NCBI GenBank assembly: GCA_031289865.1
Contig: JAITOQ010000256.1
Coordinates: 1 to 5,201, forward strand
Reading direction: 5' to 3'
DNA: 5,201 nucleotides
Source: Clostridiales bacterium
GTDB taxonomy: Bacteria; Bacillota; Clostridia; Christensenellales; JAISNN01
In this document: in pieces, positions 1-5,109 of the stretch
Numbering within the stretch: the first letter of the stretch is position 1
Layout of the letters: each line of letters starts with the position of its first letter
Notes under the pieces: generated by a model
What the model was told of the DNA's origin: nothing
Database searches by the model: none
The model's input: the letters and a program-made list of their open reading frames with translations, nothing else
Program-made: the position numbers and the translations under genes

Positions 1-257
1 GCAAAGTCGGCGGCGTTATCAAACTTAAACGGCGGTTGATCAAGCAACTCGGCGCGCGTGATGTACTGTCCGTCAACATACGTCGGCGACTTTATCCTGC
101 TCGCATTGTTCAGCTTGTAATAGTAATGATGCGCTGTAAAGGATAAATAAATCCTTATTGCCTTTCGGCCGTCCGCCGCCAAAATATAGGCGTCGATTGA
201 CGATGCAACGGATTTCTCTCCGTTGGGAGCGGGCAATTCTTTTTTCTTAAAACACAT
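1..257 (-). CDS. Hypothetical protein, 5' part only (runs off the left edge)
   Basis: An open frame of 85 complete codons reads leftward from an ATG at 257 to the window edge without a stop. The start is supported by a GGAG ribosome binding site (plus positions 263-266) five bases upstream. The protein begins MCFKKKELPAPNGEKSVASS and continues with a mixed hydrophobic and polar stretch. That stretch contains a tyrosine-rich segment (AHHYYYKL, about residues 46-53) and then YVDGQYITRAELLDQPPFKF (about residues 62-81). No signal peptide, membrane segment or catalytic motif is visible, and I do not recognise the family. It lies downstream of the tRNA-Ser on the same strand, separated by a terminator-like hairpin, and has no obvious promoter of its own. 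The 3' end and true length are unknown. That it is coding is fairly secure, because the reading frame is long, the codons are balanced and the RBS is well placed. The function is unknown. Confidence 0.72.
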   Translation of the reverse strand, partial: MCFKKKELPAPNGEKSVASSIDAYILAADGRKAIRIYLSFTAHHYYYKLNNASRIKSPTYVDGQYITRAELLDQPPFKFDNAADF

Positions 258-268
258 ATAAACTCCAT

Positions 269-319
269 AAAAGAAAAAGCTACGGCGTTTGAGCAGTTTT
301 TGAACCGCTCTTACGCCGT
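269..319 (-). terminator. Rho-independent terminator-like hairpin after tRNA-Ser
   Basis: Read on the minus strand, ACGGCGT (319-313) pairs with ACGCCGT (288-282). After an AA/AA internal loop, GAGC (310-307) pairs with GCTC (294-291), and GGTT/AACT extends the stem to a CAAA tetraloop. The hairpin is followed by AGC and a T-rich run, TTTTTCTTTT (278-269). This fits an intrinsic terminator for the tRNA transcript. The T-run ends only three bases before the GGAG ribosome binding site of the next minus-strand gene, so termination may be partial, with the hairpin acting as an attenuator. Confidence 0.75.
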
Positions 320-325
320 GTCTTG

Positions 326-414
326 TGGCGGAGAGGGTGGGATTCGAACCCACGTTACCTTGCGGTAAACCGCATTTCGAGTGCGGCTCGTTATGACCAC
401 TTCGATACCTCTCC
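326..414 (-). tRNA. tRNA-Ser, anticodon CGA, CCA encoded
   Basis: The minus strand folds into a complete class II tRNA. The acceptor stem is GGAGAGG/CCTCTCC, followed by discriminator G and an encoded CCA (plus 326-328). The D stem is TCG/CGA with the loop containing GTGGT. The anticodon stem is CCGCA/TGCGG with loop CTCGAAA, giving anticodon CGA (reads UCG, serine). A long variable arm, TACC-GCAA-GGTA, is typical of tRNA-Ser. The T arm is GTGGG-TTCGAAT-CCCAC. Discriminator G and the long variable arm both agree with serine identity. The gene has its own promoter at 444-472 and a terminator-like hairpin at 269-319. Apparent protein frames across it are antisense artefacts. Confidence 0.97.
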
Positions 415-443
415 AAAACGGTGCAACAAATTTTTGCTATATG

Positions 444-472
444 ATTATACATTATTTTTTTATTTTTTGCAA
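444..472 (-). promoter_or_regulatory. Promoter of tRNA-Ser
   Basis: On the minus strand TTGCAA (472-467) is followed after exactly 17 bases by a perfect TATAAT (449-444). Transcription would start around 437, about 23 bases before the mature tRNA 5' end at 414. This is the best sigma-70/sigma-A-type match in the gap, as expected for a stable RNA gene. It may also drive the hypothetical gene beyond the tRNA through read-through. Confidence 0.82.
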
Positions 473-506
473 CCGCTTTTTGATATACTTTTAAAAAATT
501 CCTATT

Positions 507-560
507 AAATTTGATATCATTTTGATGTCCCTTTAAAAATCATATGATTTTATCAAATTT
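507..560. repeat. AT-rich imperfect inverted repeat in the divergent intergenic region
   Basis: AAATTTGATA (507-516) is the exact reverse complement of TATCAAATTT (551-560). The pairing continues inward with TCAT (517-520) against ATGA (544-547) across a three-base bulge (548-550). It lies between the tRNA promoter and the promoter of the HD-domain gene, in a gap of about 235 bases (415-649) that holds no gene. It could be an operator or a decayed repeat. It is AT-rich, so chance pairing is possible, and no function is claimed. Confidence 0.4.
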
Positions 561-581
561 TTTGAGTTGCATTCCTTTACT

Positions 582-610
582 TTGAGGGCGAAAAGGTGGT
601 AAACTATAAG
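582..610 (+). promoter_or_regulatory. Probable promoter for the HD-phosphohydrolase transcription unit
   Basis: TTGAGG (582-587) is followed by a 17-base spacer and TATAAG (605-610), matching four and five of six consensus bases. Transcription would begin near 617, giving a leader of about 33 bases before the ATG at 650. That leader contains GGAAGG (631-636), a ribosome binding site with a rather long 13-base spacing. No other promoter of this quality was seen before the genes at 1313 and 2077. Confidence 0.6.
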
Positions 611-649
611 TGTGAAAGAGAGAGAAAAACGGAAGGTTAGAAAAACGAC

Positions 650-1264
650 ATGAATTTAGATAAAATCAAAGAGATTGCGTTTCAAGAATTCGGCGCAAAG
701 CGCAGTCATTCGTGGGCGGAGCGCGGAAACAAGTACGCTCACGGCTTGCGTGTGGCAAAGCTTGCGTTGACGCTTCGCGAAAAAATCTTGATAGGCGACG
801 GCACTCAAGACGAAATCATAACCGTTGCGGCATGGTTTCACGACATAGAAAACGGCACTGAAGGGCATGAACGGAAAGGGGCTAAACGGACGCGTGCTTT
901 GCTTTACGGTCATTGCACTGACGCGGAATTAGAGGCAATTTGTGGCATGATAGAGATACACGACGACCGCTATTTTGACAGAACGCTCGCATCGGAATAT
1001 TTAAAGATTTTGCAAGACGCGGATCAATTAGATCATTTCGGAGTACAAGAGTTTTGGCGTGCATTTCTTGAAGCCCCCTCAAACGGTCGTTCGTTTGACG
1101 ATACGGCGCGTTTTCTAAAGGCGCGGCGCGAGACCGGCGAAGTTGCAAAATTTCGAAGCTCGCTAAACTATCCGCAAAGCCGTGAAATCATGGACGAAAA
1201 AATCGCCTTTGCCGACGGGGTTATCGCCAGAATGGAGGTTGAGGGAAAAGGGGAGATTTATTGA
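650..1264 (+). CDS. HD-domain phosphohydrolase
   Basis: This 204-residue soluble protein carries the metal-binding residues of the HD superfamily in order: H31 (YAHGLRVAKLA), H64-D65 (AAWFHDIENG), H104 (IEIHDD) and D125 (LQDADQLDHFG). In this family these ligands bind one or two divalent metals and hydrolyse phosphate esters of nucleotides or related compounds. The DADQLD signature near residue 123 is typical of small stand-alone HD hydrolases of the YedJ type. No signal peptide, membrane segment or extra domain is visible, so a cytoplasmic enzyme of about the usual length is expected. The substrate cannot be told from sequence. The ATG at 650 is the first in frame; GGAAGG 13 bases upstream is the likely ribosome binding site. 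It is the first gene of a probable three-gene unit with the PPP phosphatase 48 bases downstream. The family call is firm; the physiological role is unknown. Confidence 0.92.
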   Translation: MNLDKIKEIAFQEFGAKRSHSWAERGNKYAHGLRVAKLALTLREKILIGDGTQDEIITVAAWFHDIENGTEGHERKGAKRTRALLYGHCTDAELEAICGMIEIHDDRYFDRTLASEYLKILQDADQLDHFGVQEFWRAFLEAPSNGRSFDDTARFLKARRETGEVAKFRSSLNYPQSREIMDEKIAFADGVIARMEVEGKGEIY

Positions 1265-1299
1265 ATTTTTCCTAAAAACACGCATTAACTTTCCCTCAA
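1239..1299. repeat. Inverted repeat across the HD gene end and next leader
   Basis: TTGAGGGAAA (1239-1248), near the end of the HD-domain gene, is the perfect reverse complement of TTTCCCTCAA (1290-1299). The repeat has a 41-base loop containing the stop codon, and its second arm ends directly before the AGGGG ribosome binding site of the following gene. There is no T-run after it, so it is not a terminator. It might influence translation of the second gene or mRNA stability, or be chance. The pairing itself is directly visible. Confidence 0.35.
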
Positions 1300-1304
1300 A
1301 GGGG
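1300..1304 (+). promoter_or_regulatory. Ribosome binding site that decides a GTG start at 1313
   Basis: AGGGG (1300-1304, within AAAGGGGTG) stands eight bases before GTG at 1313, an ideal distance. The earlier in-frame GTG at 1304 overlaps this sequence and so would have no room for ribosome binding. The start at 1313 is therefore preferred. Confidence 0.65.
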
Positions 1305-1312
1305 TGCTTAAA

Positions 1313-2044
1313 GTGACTTATTGTATATCGGATATTCACGGCGAATACGAATTGCTTTGCCGATTGTTGGACAAAATTCATTTCGGTGAGTCGGATTTTT
1401 TATTTTCCTTAGGCGATATAGTCGATAAGGGTGATGATTCTATAAAAACTGCAAGGCTGCTTTTCGGACTACAAAACGTGAAATGTATCATGGGAAATCA
1501 TGAGCACATGCTTATCGGGTATTTTCAATCCTTAGCGGAAAAGAATAACAATCCCGATACAGTATTAAACCTACTGCAAAGATATGTTTCGGGCGACGAG
1601 TCGTCGCCTTATGTTTCGGACGACGGAGCATTGCTCGATTGGAGCATGGTAAGGGCTTTTGCCGACTTGCCGTATTTTATTGAAACGGCTCAATGGATAG
1701 GTGTACACGCGGGCGTTGAATTAGACGCGAAAAAGCGGGTTATTCCGCTATTGCGGCAAAATAAAGAAATATTGTTATATGACAGAAACTTTAGAGAGCC
1801 AAGCTGTGTCGCTATTGACAGCAAAACAATATTGTTCGGACATACGCCCGCATTTTACATCGGAAACAAGCCTGAAATCATCGTATACCCGCGAGATGGA
1901 AAAAAGGGAAGCCGCCGTATAGAGGACTATTACAAGATACACATCGATATCGGCGTTTCACAATCCCGTACTCTCGGCTGCATTTGTACGGATACTATGG
2001 AAACCTTTTATGTCAATGACGAACGGGCGAGAAGATCGTATTAA
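1313..2044 (+). CDS. PPP-type metallophosphoesterase (serine/threonine phosphatase-like)
   Basis: This 243-residue protein has the full PPP-superfamily metal centre. The motifs are SDIHG (D7, H9), GDIVDKG (D35), GNHEH (N62, H63), VHAGV (H132) and FGHTP (H177). The family uses two metal ions to hydrolyse phosphomonoesters, and bacterial members act on phosphoproteins, Ap4A-type dinucleotides or small phosphates. Which of these applies here is not evident. The C-terminal part (HIDIGVSQSRTLGCICTD, near residue 210) resembles the last strands of bacterial PPP enzymes. No signal or membrane segment is present, so a cytoplasmic enzyme is likely. I place the start at GTG 1313 (MTYCISDIHGEY) because AGGGG lies eight bases upstream; an in-frame GTG at 1304 would add three residues. 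It probably shares a transcript with the HD-domain gene before it and the small gene 32 bases after it. All expected active-site residues are present. Confidence 0.92.
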   Translation: MTYCISDIHGEYELLCRLLDKIHFGESDFLFSLGDIVDKGDDSIKTARLLFGLQNVKCIMGNHEHMLIGYFQSLAEKNNNPDTVLNLLQRYVSGDESSPYVSDDGALLDWSMVRAFADLPYFIETAQWIGVHAGVELDAKKRVIPLLRQNKEILLYDRNFREPSCVAIDSKTILFGHTPAFYIGNKPEIIVYPRDGKKGSRRIEDYYKIHIDIGVSQSRTLGCICTDTMETFYVNDERARRSY

Positions 2045-2076
2045 AAATAGAATGGACAAAAGTTAGGATTAAAGGT

Positions 2077-2487
2077 ATGAAAAACGACAAATTTGAAAGA
2101 AAATGGTTAAGAGCGTTTGCAAAAAATGTGACCGACGAACAAAAAGAAAAAGCGCATATCGGTATTGGCGGCGGTTTTTTGTGGCATGCGTTTTCTTTTG
2201 AGTGCGTTCCTTGCTTTAAGGGTGATGCGGCGCGAGCCGAATATAACAAAGCGAAAAAAAACGGGGCAATCGAATTTTTCTATGACCCGGCTTGTAAAAT
2301 AGGCTTGTACGAAGAATCGGAATATTTGTCCGCTACGCACATGACGGCGGAGCAAATAGACAGCGATGATTTAAGCGAGTTTTATGTTATCGGTAAAAAC
2401 TATTCGTGGTGTTACGTTCGTACCCATGAGCGCGATTGTTGCGGACCTTATTTTTGTTATGCAATACAACCGCATAGTATTCCATAA
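2077..2487 (+). CDS. Small conserved-looking protein of unknown function (possibly DUF4275-like)
   Basis: A 136-residue soluble protein starts at an ATG with TAGGA (2064-2068) eight bases upstream, 32 bases after the phosphatase gene. The N-terminal third is basic (KNDKFERKWLRAFAK), followed by a glycine run and a tryptophan-histidine segment, GGGFLWHAFSFECVPC (31-46). The C-terminal part has YVIGKNYSWCYVRTHE (103-118) and CGPYF (122-126). These W/H-rich blocks recall the DUF4275 family from memory only, and this needs a profile search. There is no known catalytic motif, signal peptide or membrane segment. Cysteines at 43, 46, 112, 121 and 122 could suggest metal or redox chemistry, but the spacing is not diagnostic. 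The last codons and the stop lie inside the first copy of a palindromic repeat (2476-2508), so the extreme C-terminus (SIP) may have come from the repeat. Its position suggests co-transcription with the two hydrolase genes. The function is unknown. Confidence 0.8.
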   Translation: MKNDKFERKWLRAFAKNVTDEQKEKAHIGIGGGFLWHAFSFECVPCFKGDAARAEYNKAKKNGAIEFFYDPACKIGLYEESEYLSATHMTAEQIDSDDLSEFYVIGKNYSWCYVRTHERDCCGPYFCYAIQPHSIP

Positions 2488-2508
2488 AACACCTTATTTT
2501 AGAATACT
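2476..2508. repeat. Palindromic repeat copy 1, decayed, overlapping a gene end
   Basis: These 33 bases match the repeat at 2530-2562 at 28 of 33 positions, with no gaps. Outer arms AGTATTC (2476-2482) and GAATACT (2502-2508) are still complementary, but the inner stem has several mismatches. It begins inside the small gene and supplies its stop codon (2485-2487). It looks like an older copy of a mobile or dispersed palindromic sequence. Only two copies can be seen in this window. Confidence 0.8.
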
Positions 2509-2525
2509 TCGCGTCGCTAAAAGCC

Positions 2526-2572
2526 GTAGAGTATTCTATAAAACGCCGTTTTATAGAATACTCTGCTTTTTT
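2526..2572 (+). terminator. Intrinsic terminator formed by palindromic repeat copy 2
   Basis: The 18-bp perfect stem (2528-2545 with 2547-2564) is extended by a T-G wobble (2527/2565) and a G-C pair (2526/2566). It is followed at once by six Ts (2567-2572). This is the form of a rho-independent terminator and would end the transcript from the HD, PPP and small genes. The stem is AT-rich and unusually long with almost no loop. The repeat seems to have been adopted as a terminator, or spread because it works as one. Confidence 0.75.
2530..2562. repeat. Palindromic repeat copy 2, intact
   Basis: This copy is a perfect palindrome around a single central C at 2546. With two flanking base pairs its arms run 2528-2545 and 2547-2564, an 18-bp uninterrupted stem. 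It is separated from copy 1 by 21 bases. The pairing and the similarity to copy 1 are directly visible. A REP-like or miniature repeat family is inferred. Confidence 0.85.
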
Positions 2573-2616
2573 ATTAGTCCGTTACAAAGAAAGAAATTTG
2601 ACTTTATTCCTTTTAG

Positions 2617-2645
2617 TTGTGTTTTTCTCTAAAATCATGTATAAT
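2617..2645 (+). promoter_or_regulatory. Probable promoter of the AlkD-like gene, giving a leaderless transcript
   Basis: A perfect TATAAT (2640-2645) has TTGTGT (2617-2622) 17 bases upstream; the -35 matches only the TTG half of the consensus. The ATG at 2653 begins seven bases after the -10 box, so transcription would start at or within a base or two of the start codon. No purine-rich ribosome binding site lies between them. Confidence 0.6.
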
Positions 2646-2652
2646 CTTAATC

Positions 2653-3405
2653 ATGGAAATCAAAGCGGATTTAAAATCTATTGCGTGGAGCACGGAAACC
2701 TATCGGTTATTTTTAAGCGAATTGACGTCGGCGGGAGTGCCGTCGCTTAGGGAGTTTTCCACAAAGCTGATACCCGGTGCAAAGGGCTTTATAGGATTAA
2801 AGACGCCGGATTTGAGGCGGCTGGCAAAGGGAATTTTGTCGGGAGATTGGAGAGGCTTTTTGAGTGTTTCGGGCGGTGATTTTTTTGAGGAGCGGGCGTT
2901 GCAAGCCTACGTTATAGGCGGCGCGGCGGCGGGGTACGACGAGAGGACGCGTCTCATTCGCGGATTTATTCCAAAGATAGACAATTGGGCGGTAAACGAC
3001 GCGCTTTCAAGCTCGATGACGTTTTTAAAAAAGGAGCAAGACCTCTATTTTGATTTCATTTTGAGTTTAAACAACGGGAGTGAATTCGGCGGCAGAATAG
3101 TTTTGACAACCTTGCTTGAGTACTATCTGTCTGAAAAATATATAGATAGGGTTTTAAAAACGGCAAACGAAACCCTACAAGATTTTTATAACACAAAAAT
3201 GGGTAACGCGTGGCTGATTTCCGTTGCGTTTGTCAAACAGCGCGACAAGACTTTAGAATTTTTGAGGTCAAATAATTTGGATAGATTTACGCAGAATAAG
3301 GCTATTCAAAAAATCCGCGAATCCTATCGTGTGAGCGATGAGGATAAAAAATTGGTTTTGGAATTTAAAAAAAATGCAGAATGCAAAATGCAAAATGCAG
3401 AATGA
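2653..3405 (+). CDS. DNA alkylation repair protein, AlkD-like HEAT-repeat glycosylase
   Basis: This 250-residue all-helical protein belongs to the AlkD family, which removes bulky or positively charged N3- and N7-alkylated purines from DNA without flipping the base. Visible family features are GLKTPDLRRLAK (48-59), DNWAVNDALSSS (110-121) and KAIQKIRESYRVS (216-228). W112 and D116 keep the W-x3-D spacing of the catalytic W109/D113 of Bacillus cereus AlkD. R148 and W187 are plausible equivalents of its R148 and W187. The ATG at 2653 is preferred over an in-frame TTG at 2617, which lies inside the -35 region and would add an unlikely MCFSLKSCIILI leader. No ribosome binding site is present; TATAAT seven bases upstream suggests leaderless expression. 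The last ten residues (NAECKMQNAE) are encoded by the heptamer repeat arm at 3373-3405, so the native terminus was probably altered. It stands alone between a terminator and a repeat element. The family is secure; activity is inferred. Confidence 0.9.
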   Translation: MEIKADLKSIAWSTETYRLFLSELTSAGVPSLREFSTKLIPGAKGFIGLKTPDLRRLAKGILSGDWRGFLSVSGGDFFEERALQAYVIGGAAAGYDERTRLIRGFIPKIDNWAVNDALSSSMTFLKKEQDLYFDFILSLNNGSEFGGRIVLTTLLEYYLSEKYIDRVLKTANETLQDFYNTKMGNAWLISVAFVKQRDKTLEFLRSNNLDRFTQNKAIQKIRESYRVSDEDKKLVLEFKKNAECKMQNAE

Positions 3406-3538
3406 TTGTTATTAAGAGATACAATTCGGAGAAATCGTTTTAGATTCTTCGTAAGCTCAGAATGACATCGGCTGTTATTTGCAATTACACCCACTTTAAA
3501 ATCCGCAATTCTGCATTCTGCATTCTGCATTTTGCATT
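3373..3538. mobile_element. MITE-like or dispersed intergenic repeat with heptamer-array inverted ends
   Basis: The left end has four tandem heptamers AATGCA(G/A) at 3373-3400. The right end has four reverse-complement heptamers, three CTGCATT and one TTGCATT, at 3511-3538. The two 28-base arms match at 25 positions, and all differences are transitions in the last base of a unit. The roughly 110-base core contains a segment at 3442-3467 that begins AGATTCTTCG and ends GCTCAGAATGACA. That resembles half of a very widespread bacterial dispersed repeat, known for spurious CHSE-type translations. There is no transposase. The element provides the last codons of the AlkD-like gene and ends about 25 bases before the ribosome binding site of the transporter gene. 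The class is inferred; the repeat structure is seen directly. Confidence 0.7.
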
Positions 3539-3562
3539 ATCAAAGTATCAAAAGAAAAAAAT

Positions 3563-3567
3563 AGGAG
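3563..3567 (+). promoter_or_regulatory. Ribosome binding site that fixes the transporter start
   Basis: AGGAG (3563-3567) lies eight bases before ATG 3576. It excludes the longer frame from ATG 3462, whose first 38 residues would be translated from the intergenic repeat. Confidence 0.88.
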
Positions 3568-3575
3568 CACACTAC

Positions 3576-5063
3576 ATGGACAATGAACAGCCGATTCGGC
3601 AAGAGGACAAAATCCCCACGGGTGAAAAAATAGCATACGGCGCGGCGGATCTGTTCGGCGGCGGGCATAACACGATTTTGTCGATTATTCTCTTGTATTT
3701 TTTCACCTCGGTTATCGGTATAGACGCGGCTCTTGCGGGGACGATTTTTTTGCTCTCAAAGATTTGGGACGCGGTGATCGACCCTATGCTCGGAAGCGTT
3801 TCCGACAATTTAGGGAGAACAAAATTTGGAAAATTCGGACGGCGCAAGCCTTTCATGCTGATAGGCGGGCTTTTGATTATCCCCGCGTACGCGCTTTTGT
3901 TTGCGCCGATACAAGGCTTGCCAAGTCAAGGCGCAAAAATGGCTTACGCGGTCTTTGCGTATCTCTTTTATTGCAGCGTCGCGTCTTTTTCGCAAGTGCC
4001 GTTCATGTCTATGAGTTCGGATATCTCGTCCGACTACCGCGAACGCAACAAGGCAAATTTTGTCAAGCTGATTTTTAGCGCGGCGTCGGGCGGAGTGTGC
4101 TTTTTGCTGCCGACCGTTTTGATGGATCAATTAAAGGCGCAAGCTATCACTCAAACGACGTTCTATCTCGCCATTGTTTTCGGTTTCGGTATCGTTTTTA
4201 CGGTACCTCTCGTCATCGCCGCATTCATCGTAAACGAGCGTACTCCGATACCGACGGAGCGCGAAAAGTTTTCTTTAAAGGAGTGGTTAAATTCCTTTAA
4301 GATTTCCTCATACAAGTATCACATTCTCATGTATATCTTTGCATTTCTTTGTATCGATATCATTTCCGCGCTCGCGCTCTATTACGTCCAAGACGTATTG
4401 CGAGGAGTGGAACTCTTCGGCAAGCAAATCGGCTCGATCTTTGTAATCGCGCCGATGATGGTAGTTGCGGCGTGCATGATACCCGTAAGCTATATCCTTA
4501 TGCACAAAAGGAGTAAACAGCTTGCGTATAGGATAGGCTTGCCGCTGTACGCTTTGGGCGCAATCCTGCTCGCGTCGTATCAACCGTCGTGGCCGAGTAT
4601 TCTCATTCCGATTTTTTCATTTGTTATGGGCACGGGCTTAGGCGGCGCGCAAATGATGCCGTGGCTTATTTTTCCCGACACCGTAGACGTCGCGGAAATG
4701 AAGCTCGGCTACCGTCCGACGGGCGCATTTTCGGGCGCAATGACATTCGCGCGGACGCTCTCGACGGCGGTGGCTATACAGCTTGTCGGATTGATTCTTT
4801 CGTTCACGGGCTACAAGTCGTCCACGCTCGGTACGACGGTCATTCAACCCGATTCTGCAGTACTTGCAATCCGTATCATGATGGGCGTATCCGTCGTCAT
4901 TTTACTCAGCGCGGCATATTACGCGTCGGTGAAATACACGGTGACGGATTCAAAGCTTGCGAGGGTGCGTTACTTCAACGACCGTGCGCGGTGCGGAGAA
5001 AACGCGCTCTTGACCGCCGAAGAGCAGCAAGAAAAAGACAAACTTTTAAAGGAGCTTGCTTAG
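3576..5063 (+). CDS. GPH-family (MelB-like) sugar:cation symporter, MFS transporter
   Basis: This 495-residue polytopic membrane protein belongs to the glycoside-pentoside-hexuronide:cation symporter family. After a short polar N-terminus comes KIAYGAADLFGG (18-29), then the family signature KIWDAVIDPMLGSVSD (62-77). W64, D65 and D69 there correspond to the cation-site region W54/D55/D59 of MelB. The basic loop GRTKFGKFGRRKPF (80-93) is the usual TM2-TM3 linker. About twelve hydrophobic segments follow, split by a central polar loop (NERTPIPTEREKFSLKEW), and a charged cytoplasmic tail of about 45 residues ends the protein. The length is slightly above the family's usual 450-480, mainly from the tail. 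The symporter is expected to bring in a glycoside or sugar with Na+ or H+; the substrate is not predictable here and no glycosidase is in view. The start at 3576 is chosen from AGGAG eight bases upstream. No convincing promoter was found after the repeat element. A phosphoesterase gene begins 46 bases downstream. Confidence 0.93.
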   Translation: MDNEQPIRQEDKIPTGEKIAYGAADLFGGGHNTILSIILLYFFTSVIGIDAALAGTIFLLSKIWDAVIDPMLGSVSDNLGRTKFGKFGRRKPFMLIGGLLIIPAYALLFAPIQGLPSQGAKMAYAVFAYLFYCSVASFSQVPFMSMSSDISSDYRERNKANFVKLIFSAASGGVCFLLPTVLMDQLKAQAITQTTFYLAIVFGFGIVFTVPLVIAAFIVNERTPIPTEREKFSLKEWLNSFKISSYKYHILMYIFAFLCIDIISALALYYVQDVLRGVELFGKQIGSIFVIAPMMVVAACMIPVSYILMHKRSKQLAYRIGLPLYALGAILLASYQPSWPSILIPIFSFVMGTGLGGAQMMPWLIFPDTVDVAEMKLGYRPTGAFSGAMTFARTLSTAVAIQLVGLILSFTGYKSSTLGTTVIQPDSAVLAIRIMMGVSVVILLSAAYYASVKYTVTDSKLARVRYFNDRARCGENALLTAEEQQEKDKLLKELA

Positions 5064-5109
5064 GATTTTTCGCGTATTATCCGCGGTATAGATCTTAATT
5101 TTTTAGGTC

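Noticed and set aside
323..508. Plus-strand frame of 61 codons starting MWRRGWDSNPR
   Set aside because: It is antisense to the tRNA-Ser; the GWDSNPR string is the usual translation of a reversed tRNA T arm and acceptor stem.
650..2487. A defence or nucleotide-signalling system built from the HD and PPP hydrolases
   Set aside because: No cyclase, effector, nuclease, membrane pore or toxin-like partner is present. Both enzymes are common stand-alone hydrolases, so the claim is not supported.
2384..2632. Plus-strand frame of 82 codons containing two KTPxxRIL blocks
   Set aside because: It overlaps the 2077-2487 gene in another frame and then reads through both palindromic repeats and the terminator. 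The internal similarity comes from the repeated DNA, not from a protein.
2617..2652. TTG start adding 12 residues to the AlkD-like protein
   Set aside because: No ribosome binding site precedes it, it lies in the predicted -35 region, and the extra residues do not look like the family N-terminus.
3324..3530. Minus-strand frame of 68 codons starting MQNAECRIAD
   Set aside because: It is a translation of the dispersed repeat and its heptamer ends. It has no ribosome binding site and overlaps the AlkD-like gene.
3373..3538. CRISPR array
   Set aside because: The units are 7 bases, contiguous without spacers, and arranged as inverted arms, which is unlike direct repeats of about 30 bases with unique spacers.
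3462..3575. N-terminal extension of 38 residues on the transporter
   Set aside because: The extension is translated from the repeat element, and the ATG at 3576 has a good AGGAG ribosome binding site and a family-typical N-terminus.
4589..5098. Long alternative frame (169 codons) within the transporter gene, and similar frames on both strands at 3572-4847
   Set aside because: They are shadows of the symporter frame, rich in Arg and His as expected for out-of-frame reading, and lack plausible starts.
5064..5109. Terminator between the transporter and phosphoesterase genes
   Set aside because: There is a CCGCGG core and a T-run at 5099-5104, but the flanks do not pair into a stem of convincing length next to it.
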